From Bradyrhizobium sp. 149 (GTDB lineage: Bacteria; Pseudomonadota; Alphaproteobacteria; Rhizobiales; Xanthobacteraceae), in assembly GCF_023073915.1 (NCBI RefSeq), contig NZ_JADPKK010000013.1, positions 1 through 64,000 of the forward strand: a stretch of 64,000 nucleotides of DNA. The letters are read 5' to 3'. Numbering within the stretch: position 1 is the stretch's first letter; every line of letters begins with the position of its first letter. The notes under the pieces were generated by a model. The model was not told the origin of the DNA. It worked only from the letters and a program-made list of their open reading frames with translations, and searched no databases. Position numbers and translations under genes: made by a program. This document shows positions 52,426 through 60,752 of this stretch, in pieces.

Positions 52426-54431
52426 GCGACCCCCCGCGTCAGGAACAGATTGCCTGAAGCATCCGGCCTCGCCTGCCAGCCGGGCGGGACCACGACCGTT
52501 GACCAAGCATCTTCGATGATGGCTGGGCCGCTGACGGTTTCGGTCAGCGAGGCACGGTCGATGATCGCCGTTTCGATCTCGTGGAAACCGTCGAACGAGC
52601 AGATGCGCTTGCCGGTGGATATCGTCCTGGCCGCTGTGGCCAGCCGGCTCACGACGGTGCTCGACGGGCGGCGAGCCTGCACCCGCACGGATTCGATGAC
52701 GCAGCTCTCGCTTGTCGCATAACCGAACAGCTCGTGGTGTCGCGTCAGAAAATCCTTTTTCAGCCTGATGACGTCGAGCGGCCGCGCGAACGGCACCGGA
52801 ATAGCGTCGTTCTGCGCCGCGTAGCGCATCAGGGCCACCAACTCGACCTGAATTTCAGCTGTGGCAACGCCGTTGGCGATGAGCGGGGCCGAAGCATCGT
52901 CAATCAGCGCTCCGATCCGCTCGGACACACGGGCGAGATCGATGCGATCAAGCGCAGCGCGCAGGGTCTGCTGCTCGAGGAAGCTGAAGTCGGCTGTGAG
53001 ACAGCCCAGCGCTGAAAACGCGCTTGATGCGCTGGGAACCACGACCTCCGCGATCCCGTAGAGATCGGCAAGGCCCGCGGCGTGCATCGGGCCACCTCCG
53101 CCAAAGGCGAGCAGCGTGCAGTCGCGCCCGTCGATGCCGCGCTCGACGGTGACACGGCGGAGCGCGCGGGCCATCGTCGCATTCGCGACCTTGATGATGC
53201 CGAGCGCGGTTTCGGTCAGGCTCAGCCCCAAGCTGCGCGGGATCGGCGCGATGACATCGATCGCTGCCTTGATGTCGATTCCGATCCGGTCGCCGAGCCT
53301 GGTTTCAGGATTGAGATAGCCGAGCACGGCGTTGGCGTCGGTGATGGTCGGCTCGGTACCGCCGCGGCCGTAGCAGGCCGGTCCCGGCTCGGAGCCAGCG
53401 CTCTCCGGCCCAACCGTCAAGCCACCCGGGCCGTTGCGCACGATCGATCCACCACCCGCCCCGATCGAATGAACCGCGAGCATCGGCTGGCGCAGCGGCT
53501 TGTCGCCAAGCATGCGGCCGTCGGTCATCTCGGCCTGGCCGTCCACGATCAGGCACACGTCGGTCGTGGTGCCGCCCATGTCGAACGTCAGCATCCGCGA
53601 GGTGCCGAGCTGACGCGCGATGCTGACCGACGCCGAGACGCCGGCCGCCGGGCCCGACATCGCCATCACCAGCGGCCGCCGCTTCACGGCCGAGATCGGG
53701 ATCATGGCGCCTGCCGAATGAAACACCTGCAGCCCGGGGCCGATCGGCAGCCACTGCTCCAGCTCGCTGAGATACTCTACCGCGATCGGCATCGCGGCCG
53801 CGTTGAACACGGTCGCCGAGGTCCGCTCGTATTCGCGCGCCTCGGGATTGACTTCGTGCGACAGCGAGACGTGGGCAATGACGCCCTTGAGGCGCTCGCC
53901 GAGCATTTTCTCGTGCACGGGATTGGCATAGGCGTGAAGCAGTGCGACCGCGACGCTCTGAACGCCCGTCGTTTTCAGCCATGCCACCAGACGCTCGATC
54001 TCCGCTTCGTCCAGCGCCTTCAGCACCTGCCCCTCGTGATCGAGGCGCTCGGCAAGCCCGAAGCATCGTTCAGGCGGCACCAGGGGCGGCGATTTCGGCG
54101 GGATGTCGAGACGATAGAGATCGCGGCGGCGATAGCGCGCGATCTCCAGCACGTCGGCAAATCCTTCGGTCGCGACCAGCGCCACTTTCGGCAGCCGTCC
54201 TTCGACGATCGCGTTGGTCACGCGCGTGGTGCCGTGGACGAAGCGCTTGACCTCGCTCTTGCGCAGTCCGACCGCCTCGATCGCCTCAAGCATCGCCTGA
54301 ACCGGAGCCTGCGGTCGCGATGGCACTTTCGCGATCCGTGCCTCCGCGGGGAAGCGCCGGATGGCGATGATGTCGGTGAAGGTACCGCCGATATCGGTGC
54401 CGACTTCCCAGTGGTTTTCGTCAGTGCTCAT
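52422..54431 (-). CDS. hyuA: HyuA: ATP-dependent hydantoinase/oxoprolinase A subunit
   Basis: About 669 residues. The ASKHA-type nucleotide motifs are seen: phosphate-1 GTDIGGTFTDIIAI at the N-terminus, TFDMGGTTTDVCLI near 285, and FGGGGPMHAAG in the C-terminal half. It binds ATP and phosphorylates the cyclic amide for hydrolysis by the AB complex. It is the first gene of the leftward operon hyuA-hyuB-aminotransferase-carbamoylase-flavin reductase. The 490 bases upstream contain no gene and an inverted repeat at 54586-54600. Confidence 0.93.
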   Translation of the reverse strand: MSTDENHWEVGTDIGGTFTDIIAIRRFPAEARIAKVPSRPQAPVQAMLEAIEAVGLRKSEVKRFVHGTTRVTNAIVEGRLPKVALVATEGFADVLEIARYRRRDLYRLDIPPKSPPLVPPERCFGLAERLDHEGQVLKALDEAEIERLVAWLKTTGVQSVAVALLHAYANPVHEKMLGERLKGVIAHVSLSHEVNPEAREYERTSATVFNAAAMPIAVEYLSELEQWLPIGPGLQVFHSAGAMIPISAVKRRPLVMAMSGPAAGVSASVSIARQLGTSRMLTFDMGGTTTDVCLIVDGQAEMTDGRMLGDKPLRQPMLAVHSIGAGGGSIVRNGPGGLTVGPESAGSEPGPACYGRGGTEPTITDANAVLGYLNPETRLGDRIGIDIKAAIDVIAPIPRSLGLSLTETALGIIKVANATMARALRRVTVERGIDGRDCTLLAFGGGGPMHAAGLADLYGIAEVVVPSASSAFSALGCLTADFSFLEQQTLRAALDRIDLARVSERIGALIDDASAPLIANGVATAEIQVELVALMRYAAQNDAIPVPFARPLDVIRLKKDFLTRHHELFGYATSESCVIESVRVQARRPSSTVVSRLATAARTISTGKRICSFDGFHEIETAIIDRASLTETVSGPAIIEDAWSTVVVPPGWQARPDASGNLFLTRGVA

Positions 54432-54921
54432 GTGGGGGGATCAGCTACGGACGACGTCCGAACCGGACGCCGGGTCCTTCCCGTCCATCGCCAGTTCAAT
54501 GCCAAACCGAGAGCGCTCATCATCATCCCCTGTCATGCCACCGCTTGCGAGCGTGCGACAGAGCGATGGGCTCGGGATAGAGCCAGCGTTGTCGCAACGC
54601 GCAGGATCGGCGTGCGACCGGTGCGGCGCGCCGCGGCACATTTTGGTGCAGCGCTGCCCGCATCGAGAGCACGTCGACCTGGATCGTTTCACGCCAGAAA
54701 AGTGCAGCGCACCACGGTTTTCTCCGCGCGAAACGTGGCATCCGCTGCACTGCAATCCGCGCGCCCCGCACTGGCTGTCTAATTTGCAGGCGATCGACCG
54801 GCACTGCCGCGCATCCGATTGCCTATGAGCTATGCATGGTGGGCGGCTCAGCCTCTCTTTATTGTACGATCAGTAAGAGGTGGTTTTGCCCGCTCGACGC
54901 ATCGCGACCTCGCTCCGGCTC
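54432..54921. promoter_or_regulatory. 490-bp region upstream of hyuA, no gene seen
   Basis: The region lies between the hyuA start and the PepSY gene stop. It must hold the hyu promoter. Open frames crossing it are cysteine- and arginine-rich with no domain match and are not credible. An imperfect hairpin near 54852-54880 (CCTCT/AGAGG arms followed by TTTT on the plus strand) might be a weak terminator. No sigma-54 pattern was found at the correct spacing. Confidence 0.5.
54586..54600. promoter_or_regulatory. 15-bp inverted repeat upstream of hyuA (candidate operator)
   Basis: The arms GCGTTG (54586-54591) and CAACGC (54595-54600) flank TCG. It is about 155 bases upstream of the hyuA start, a plausible distance for an activator or repressor site. 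No matching regulator is encoded in the island. Confidence 0.35.
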
Positions 54922-56355
54922 TCAGCCCGCGAAGGACCGACGCAGGCGGCGCCAGCCGATGACGATGCCCGTGGTGGAGAACAGAAAGCCGAGGGCGCAG
55001 AGCCCGACGACCAAGCCGTCGCGCAGCCACGGATGCGCGATGAGCGCTGGAAAATCCAGCGTGTGCAGCGCGCCGTAGAACCAGCGATAAGCCCGCCGCG
55101 ACGAATCCAGCCTTTGCAGCAAATTGCCGTCGGCGCCGTCGATGTCGAACCAGAGGCCGCCGCAGTACGAGCGGTAGACCGGGGCACCCGGGACGGTGGA
55201 CTGCGCGGGATAGTTGTCGTTGCCGGCAAGTCCGGACGGTGCGCCGCAGCCGACCGCGAGGCGCGCGATTAGCCTTTGAACCTCGTGCACATCGAGAAAT
55301 CCCGTTGCCCTATCGAGGGGCGCATCGCCTGCTTTGAACAATGTCTGACCGGCCAGGCCCATCCGATCCCGCCGATAAAGACTGCCGTTGAAGGCGAACC
55401 ATTCGATCTCACGGGCCGACGGCGGTACCGGCTGCCGATCGAGCGATGAGGCAGTCGTCCAGTTCGGTCCAGCGTTCATCACGCTGGATTCAGCCGAGGT
55501 CAATTGCCCACGCGAGAACAGCCGCCCGTGATCCATGGAGAGCCAGCCACTGAAAATCCACGTCAGCACGAAGACCGTCGCTGCGAGGCCGATGAGATGA
55601 TGCAGGGCATGCCAGCCGCGATAGGGTGAGCCGATCAGACCTCCGCGAAGCTTGATCCGCACAAGGCCGAGCACGGCGCCAAGCAAAGCCGCGATCAGGG
55701 CCAGCAGCGACAAGGTCCAGACCACGCAATCCCATAGCGACCAGTTGCTTCGCAGGACCGTTGGATAGATCCAGTGCAGCACACTGCCGACGAGATTCCA
55801 GCCGCGCTCGCTTCTTGTGGTATCCAGGACGATCTCGCCGGTGAGCGAGGAGACATAGACCTCGGTTCCGCCATGGTCGCCGAGGGCAACCCGAAACAAG
55901 GGTCGGTGGCGGTCAAAGCCATTCGGCACGCTCCATTGGTCATAGTCCGAGCGCGCAACGACCGCGGGCCGCGCAGCATCAAGTCCGCGGCTGCGTGCGT
56001 GATCTCGCGCGATGGCCAGCGCGACGTCGGAAGACGCAACCGACGCGCCGCCGCCGTCGGAGGCGCGGACTGCGCCTGCACGCGACCGCCCCGAGACGAC
56101 ATAGACCGGTCCGTCGCTGCGCTGGATCAAGCGGACGCGCGTCGCATCCGCGATGCCGCTCGCGGCAACGGCATCGGCGACCGCGATGCCCGTCTCAGCA
56201 CCATCCAGCGGCATGAGACCGGCGAAGCGTTCCGCTTCCGTCAAGGACGGAAACGGAACGAAGTGCATCACGATCCCCGTCGCGAACCACATCGCGAACA
56301 GCAGGCAGAACGCGACCCCGAGCCATCGATGCAGCAGGACGATCGCGCGCATCAT
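54922..56355 (-). CDS. PepSY-associated membrane protein
   Basis: About 477 residues. There are membrane segments at about 5-30, 195-235, 268-290 and near the C-terminus (about 445-468), with PepSY-type periplasmic segments between (for example VYVSSLTGEIVLDTTRSERG near 170). HRW in the first helix and HALHHLI in the third supply histidines like those that bind heme in relatives such as FsrB-type and PiuB-type reductases. Only 11 bases after the receptor stop, it is presumably cotranscribed under the B12 riboswitch. I infer reductive release or handling of the imported metal complex, which is unproven. Confidence 0.85.
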   Translation of the reverse strand: MMRAIVLLHRWLGVAFCLLFAMWFATGIVMHFVPFPSLTEAERFAGLMPLDGAETGIAVADAVAASGIADATRVRLIQRSDGPVYVVSGRSRAGAVRASDGGGASVASSDVALAIARDHARSRGLDAARPAVVARSDYDQWSVPNGFDRHRPLFRVALGDHGGTEVYVSSLTGEIVLDTTRSERGWNLVGSVLHWIYPTVLRSNWSLWDCVVWTLSLLALIAALLGAVLGLVRIKLRGGLIGSPYRGWHALHHLIGLAATVFVLTWIFSGWLSMDHGRLFSRGQLTSAESSVMNAGPNWTTASSLDRQPVPPSAREIEWFAFNGSLYRRDRMGLAGQTLFKAGDAPLDRATGFLDVHEVQRLIARLAVGCGAPSGLAGNDNYPAQSTVPGAPVYRSYCGGLWFDIDGADGNLLQRLDSSRRAYRWFYGALHTLDFPALIAHPWLRDGLVVGLCALGFLFSTTGIVIGWRRLRRSFAG

Positions 56356-56366
56356 CGATCAGCGTC

Positions 56367-58724
56367 CTACCATTTGAACGCGGCCGAGATCTCATAGGTC
56401 CGCGGCGCACCCAGCAGGATCTGGTCCGGATAGAACGGATCGCCCCAGATCGCATAACGCTTGTCGGCGATATTGCGCACCCGGAAGGTCAGGCGGGCCT
56501 GGTCGACCGCATTGAACACCGTTTTGGGGATGTCGACGAAGGCATAGACATCAGCCAACGTGTAGGCCTTCAGCGTCACGACGTTGGCGTCAGTGTTGTA
56601 GCGGTCGCCGACATGGCGGCCGGTGATGCCGAGCTCGACCGCCCAGGGCGTGAAGAACCGGTACGACGCACCGGCGTTCGCGACGATGCGCGGCACGTTC
56701 GGCGGCGTATTGCCGGAGAACGAGCCGCCGACGAAATTGTAATCGGCGTAGCGCGCATCGACATAGGCGATGTTGCCCCAGAGACGCAGCGGCTCGATCG
56801 GCCGCACGGACGCGGCGAGTTCCACGCCCTTGGATTCCTGCCGCCCCGCGAGGTTGAGCTGCATGCCGCCGGCCGCGGCATAGACGTTCTTGCGCAGGAT
56901 GTCGTAGGCCGAGAACGACCATTCAGCCCGGTTGTCCCAGAACAGGTGCTTGACGCCGGTCTCATAGGTGCGCGCGCTGGTCAGGTTGAGCGGATCGGTC
57001 GGATTGAGCAGGAAGATGTTGTTGGCGGCGATGTCGGCGCCGGTGGCATACTGGCTGAAGAAGGTCAGGCCCGGAACGGCGTCCCACGTGTAACCGATAC
57101 GCCCCGTTGTCGGGACCCAGGATTTCGAGAAGGGAAAATTCGCGTTCTCCAGTCCGGCCTTGTCAGTAGAGTTGCGGTCTAGCCCGATATGCTCGACGCG
57201 GAGGCCGCCGACCAGCGCGAAGCTTCGCGTGAGCTTCAGCCGATCCTCGAACGATAGCGCCTCGTTGTCGATGCGGGCGGTCTGCTGCTTGGTCGTGAGC
57301 AGGCCGTAATAGCCGCGCGGCGGATCGACTAGCGGAACGCTATCGCCGGGAAAGTTTGCGGCACCCGGCCTGATAAAATCGAGGTAGCTCGACGAAAGCG
57401 TCGTAACCAGGCGGTTGTCGAAACCGGCGATGCTTGCGTCCCAGATCAGGTCGGTGATGTTGCCGACCAAGCGTTGGCTGTGCGCGACATAGAAGCGCTC
57501 ACGGTCGACCATGTTCGTACCGGAATTAAACGCCTCGACCTCGTTATTGAACCAACTGCGCTCCGCGCCATAGCCATAGGCCTGGCTTTTCAACGTCAGG
57601 TCGGGCGCCAGCTTCAGCTCGAAGCCACCGCGCAGCCACACCTCCTGTGCGACGTTGCGATTGTCCAGGACGTTGTAGTTGGTGTTGAAGGTGCGGTCGT
57701 CGATCGTGACCGCGCCGAGATTCGTCTTGTTGTAGTTCGAGACGTAGTTCCCGGAAACGATCCCCGTCGTCGCGTGCGAGCCGCTGAAGGCGATCGGCAC
57801 CAACGGCACGCCCCAATAAGCCTTCGAGCGATCTTCCCGATACTCGATCGCGCCCCAGATCTTGAGACTGTCCGAGATGCGATAGTTGAGCTGGCCCGAT
57901 ACGTCGAGCGTTTTGGTGTTGGTGTCGTCGGCAAAGCCGTTGAGCGAGGAGCGGCTCACGTCGAAGCGGTAATCGAGTCCCTGGACGTTGGTGCTGCCGC
58001 CCGAGCCGTAATGCGCGCGGAACGAGTTGAGGGAATCCCAGGAGAAATCCGCCTCGTTGCGGATCGCTCCGGTGTGCGGCTGCTTGGTGACGAAGTTGAT
58101 CGCGCCGCCGGCGGCCCCCTCGCCCGAGATCAGCGAGGCCGGGCCTTTGAGGAATTCCACCGCCTCCAGATTAGCCGTGTCCATGACCCGCGAGGTCATG
58201 TTCTGCGGGCCGATCTTGATGCCGTTGTAGAGCGTGTTGATCTGGCTGTTGGTGAAGCCGCGCATCGAGAACGCCGCGGGCTCGGCCGGGTTATCGCCGG
58301 AGGTGACGCCGACGGCGCCCTGGGCGACCTCGGAGACGGTGCGATAGCCCTGCTCGCGCATGGTCTCGGCCGAGATTACTTCAACGGTCGCGGGGATCTC
58401 CCGCACGGTGAGACCGAGACGCGAGGCGCTTTCGGCGACTGCATTGGTGTTGAGCGGCGTTTGCGCCGCTGCGGTCGGCGCGATTGGCTTGGACGCAGCG
58501 GATGCCGTCGCTGTCCGGCGCGCTGCTGCGCGGCGTTGGCTCTGCGCGTCCCGGCCGGCCGGCCTGGCCTGCTTGCGGGATTGGGAGGGCGATACCTCGA
58601 CGGGCGGCAGAGGTTCGCGAGCCTGCTGCGCCAGTGCGGCGGGCAGATCAAGGACGGCAAAGGATGTGAGCGCAGCGGACGCAAGCAGGAATTTGCGCGG
58701 CCGGGTGGCTTGGACGGAAAACAT
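56367..58724 (-). CDS. TonB-dependent outer-membrane receptor under B12 control
   Basis: About 785 residues. It has a signal peptide to about residue 32, a proline/alanine/arginine-rich lead (33-90), then the plug domain with IPATVEVISAETM and RGFTNSQINTLYNGIKIG, and a beta-barrel with alternating strand patterns that ends in SAAFKW, the aromatic C-terminus expected of outer-membrane barrels. By sequence the plug resembles siderophore receptors (FhuE type). The upstream B12 riboswitch instead points to a corrinoid or cobalt-complex ligand. The SD GAGG is paired in a possible hairpin at 58730-58774. Confidence 0.9.
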   Translation of the reverse strand: MFSVQATRPRKFLLASAALTSFAVLDLPAALAQQAREPLPPVEVSPSQSRKQARPAGRDAQSQRRAAARRTATASAASKPIAPTAAAQTPLNTNAVAESASRLGLTVREIPATVEVISAETMREQGYRTVSEVAQGAVGVTSGDNPAEPAAFSMRGFTNSQINTLYNGIKIGPQNMTSRVMDTANLEAVEFLKGPASLISGEGAAGGAINFVTKQPHTGAIRNEADFSWDSLNSFRAHYGSGGSTNVQGLDYRFDVSRSSLNGFADDTNTKTLDVSGQLNYRISDSLKIWGAIEYREDRSKAYWGVPLVPIAFSGSHATTGIVSGNYVSNYNKTNLGAVTIDDRTFNTNYNVLDNRNVAQEVWLRGGFELKLAPDLTLKSQAYGYGAERSWFNNEVEAFNSGTNMVDRERFYVAHSQRLVGNITDLIWDASIAGFDNRLVTTLSSSYLDFIRPGAANFPGDSVPLVDPPRGYYGLLTTKQQTARIDNEALSFEDRLKLTRSFALVGGLRVEHIGLDRNSTDKAGLENANFPFSKSWVPTTGRIGYTWDAVPGLTFFSQYATGADIAANNIFLLNPTDPLNLTSARTYETGVKHLFWDNRAEWSFSAYDILRKNVYAAAGGMQLNLAGRQESKGVELAASVRPIEPLRLWGNIAYVDARYADYNFVGGSFSGNTPPNVPRIVANAGASYRFFTPWAVELGITGRHVGDRYNTDANVVTLKAYTLADVYAFVDIPKTVFNAVDQARLTFRVRNIADKRYAIWGDPFYPDQILLGAPRTYEISAAFKW

Positions 58725-58729
58725 CGTTC

Positions 58730-58774
58730 AGACCTCGGTATGACGTCAGTGGCACGTCACAGCGAACGAGGTCT
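58730..58774 (-). promoter_or_regulatory. Ribosome-binding-site-sequestering inverted repeat in receptor leader
   Basis: In the receptor mRNA, AGACCTCG (complement of 58774-58767) is perfectly complementary to CGAGGTCT (58737-58730), with 29 bases between. The second arm contains the GAGG ribosome site lying 8-9 bases before the ATG. Such a helix, located downstream of a B12 aptamer, is a likely translational switch. Folding with the aptamer was not computed. Confidence 0.5.
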
Positions 58775-58849
58775 CACCTTGGCTTGTCAGCCTTCCGATG
58801 AAGCCGAATGTCTGTACTCCCCGACCGACATCTTCGCGTGTGACCACGG

Positions 58850-59026
58850 CTGACGGCAGGTCTCCTGGCTCGCGGGTCACTACCTTGCGTCGCCTTCCCG
58901 GGACCGAGATACCCAGTGGCTCGTGACGCAAGATTCGCCGCTTACAGTTGCGGGGGCAGCCACGGCATTGGGGACAAAGTCCCCGCACCGCATTCCCTTT
59001 TCATCCCCTCTCGGGGAAACCGTCAC
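58850..59026 (-). ncRNA. Cobalamin riboswitch upstream of TonB receptor
   Basis: Read on the minus strand, the element shows the conserved B12 box as GCCCCCGCAACTGTAAGCGG (about 58936-58960) and the 3' motif GCGAGCCAGGAGACCTGCCG (about 58853-58874). GACGG near 59020-59024 can pair with CCGTC at 58852-58856 as the closing P1 helix. GGGAAGGCG occurs between them as expected. It lies about 125 bases upstream of the receptor start. Confidence 0.93.
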
Positions 59027-59111
59027 GAGCATCTAGGATTACGATCCAGACAGAGTCAATGTACCAGTTGCGGCGTTAGTGCCACAGCGACCAATTTCCC
59101 TGGAGAAAAGC
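59027..59111. promoter_or_regulatory. Divergent promoter region of riboswitch transcript and phosphatase gene
   Basis: On the minus strand TTGACT (59054-59059) resembles a -35 box ahead of the riboswitch. A matching -10 is poor (TAGATG, about 18 bases further). The plus-strand phosphatase start follows at 59112 with GGAG upstream. Confidence 0.35.
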
Positions 59112-59684
59112 ATGGAAGGCGAGACCTTCCTCTGGCTGATACGGCACGCGCCCGTCGACGGGATCGCCGGGACCATCCATGCAGCCGACGCACCGGCCGA
59201 TCTCCGCGATCGGGCGGCGTTGGAGGCGCTGCGGCAGCGCCTCCCGCGGGACGCCGGTAGCTATGCGAGTCCCTCGCGGCGCACGGTCGAAACGGCCCGC
59301 GCGCTGGGGCTCGAGCCGCTGCAGGTGCGCGAATTCAGCGAGCAAGACTTTGGTGACTGGACCGGCCGTCGGCACGACGAACTCGCCGCGACCGGTGGCG
59401 AGGCCTATGCAAAGTTCTGGAGCGATCCGGCGCGCGGACGGCCGCCGGGCGGCGAAAGCTTTGAGGATCAGGTCGCGCGCGTCCGGCTGGGTCTGTCAGG
59501 GATCGACGCCGGGGCCGCGACGCTGGTCGTGCATTCCGGCACGATCCGCGCGGCGCTGTGCATCGCGCTGGATCTGACGCCGCAAGCAGCCCTGCGCTTT
59601 GTGATCGATCCGCTGTCGCTGACCCGGATCGACCGGCTCGCGAGCGGCTGGCGCGTCGTCCGCGTCAATCAGCGGATGATCTGA
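59112..59684 (+). CDS. Histidine phosphatase family protein, probable alpha-ribazole phosphatase (CobC-like)
   Basis: About 190 residues. The phosphatase motif is LWLIRHAPVDG (phospho-histidine in IRHA), and the second catalytic histidine lies in VVHSGTIRAAL. The EQDFGDWTGRRHDEL stretch is typical of CobC/GpmB-like enzymes. Its stop TGA abuts the cobT stop exactly (TGATCA at 59682-59687). Neighbouring cob genes support the alpha-ribazole-5'-phosphate phosphatase role in lower-ligand attachment. A general phosphatase cannot be excluded. Confidence 0.85.
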   Translation: MEGETFLWLIRHAPVDGIAGTIHAADAPADLRDRAALEALRQRLPRDAGSYASPSRRTVETARALGLEPLQVREFSEQDFGDWTGRRHDELAATGGEAYAKFWSDPARGRPPGGESFEDQVARVRLGLSGIDAGAATLVVHSGTIRAALCIALDLTPQAALRFVIDPLSLTRIDRLASGWRVVRVNQRMI

Positions 59685-60737
59685 TCAGGCCGGACGATCG
59701 GGCACATTGGCCTGCGCAAAGGTCGCCATCCCGTTGTGAAGCGTGCAGGCCGACCGCACCAGCGGCAGCGCGATGGCCGCGCCCGATCCTTCGCCGAGCC
59801 TGAGATCGAGGCTGATCAGCGGTTGCACATTCAGCGCGCGAAGCACCAGCCGATGGCCCTGCTCCGCCGATTGGTGCGATGGCAGCAGAAACGGTTGGCA
59901 CGACGGGTTCAGCCGCACCGCCGCCAGCGCCGCCACCGACACGATGAAGCCGTCGATCAACACGGGAATCCGGCGTTGCGCGGCGGCGATGATCGCGCCG
60001 CAAATGGCTGCGATTTCGAGACCGCCGACGGCGCACAGTATCTTTTCTGGCGAAGCGCCCGCAACGCCATGGTGTGCAATCGCAGCGTCGATCACCCGCG
60101 CCTTGTGCGCACGGCCGGCCGCGTCGACGCCGGTACCGCTGCCCGCGATCTCCTCGGCGCCCATGCCGAGCAGGCTCGCCGCAATCGCCGCCGATGTGGT
60201 GGTATTGCCGATGCCCATCTCGCCGAAGATCAGCAGATCGGGGTGCCCGGCCTGCGCACGCGTCACCGCACGTCGGCCGGCTTCGAACGCAAATGCCAGC
60301 TCTGTGAGCGTGAGCGCCGCTTCGACACTGAAGTCCCGCGTGCCGCTACGTGGCTTGTCGATAACGATTCCAGCCATCTCCTCCTGCGCCAGCGTGCCAG
60401 CATCGACGACCTCCAGGCTAGAGCCCAGCTCACTCGCGAGCACCGAGATCGCGGCACCGCCGGAGGCAAAATTCGCCAGCATCGCGATGGTCACTTGTTG
60501 CGGATAGGCCGAGACGCGCTGCGCGACGATGCCGTGATCGCCGGCGAAGATGATGATCGGCACCCGCGCCGCGCGCGGCTGCTCAGTTGCTTGCAGGCCC
60601 GCAAGCTCGATCGCGAGCTGCTCGAGCCGGCCGAGCGCGCCGGTCGGTTTCGTCAGTTGCGCCTGCCGGGCCACCGCCGCCTCGCGATGGACTGCCGAGA
60701 TATCGGGGCACTGTTGGTAGACCCATTCGGGGAGCAT
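59685..60737 (-). CDS. cobT: Nicotinate-nucleotide-dimethylbenzimidazole phosphoribosyltransferase (CobT)
   Basis: About 350 residues, the normal length. It makes alpha-ribazole 5'-phosphate from DMB and nicotinate mononucleotide. The catalytic glutamate is in DLRLGEGSGAAIALPL, and the substrate-binding GEMGIGNTTTSAAIAASLLG and FAGDHGIVAQRVSAYPQ are typical. The cobF gene ends 15 bases upstream on the same strand, so cobF-cobT form the end of the riboswitch-led unit. It lies head-to-tail against the plus-strand phosphatase. Confidence 0.95.
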   Translation of the reverse strand: MLPEWVYQQCPDISAVHREAAVARQAQLTKPTGALGRLEQLAIELAGLQATEQPRAARVPIIIFAGDHGIVAQRVSAYPQQVTIAMLANFASGGAAISVLASELGSSLEVVDAGTLAQEEMAGIVIDKPRSGTRDFSVEAALTLTELAFAFEAGRRAVTRAQAGHPDLLIFGEMGIGNTTTSAAIAASLLGMGAEEIAGSGTGVDAAGRAHKARVIDAAIAHHGVAGASPEKILCAVGGLEIAAICGAIIAAAQRRIPVLIDGFIVSVAALAAVRLNPSCQPFLLPSHQSAEQGHRLVLRALNVQPLISLDLRLGEGSGAAIALPLVRSACTLHNGMATFAQANVPDRPA

Positions 60738-60752
60738 GCTGCCTCGCTTGCC

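Noticed and set aside
54730-54750. Possible sigma-54 promoter (TGGCAT...TGCA)
   Set aside because: The GG and GC elements are eight bases apart instead of ten, so spacing is wrong.
54441-54755. Cysteine-rich minus-strand frame in the hyuA upstream gap
   Set aside because: The cysteines are not arranged in a recognised zinc or iron-sulfur motif, and codon usage does not match neighbours.
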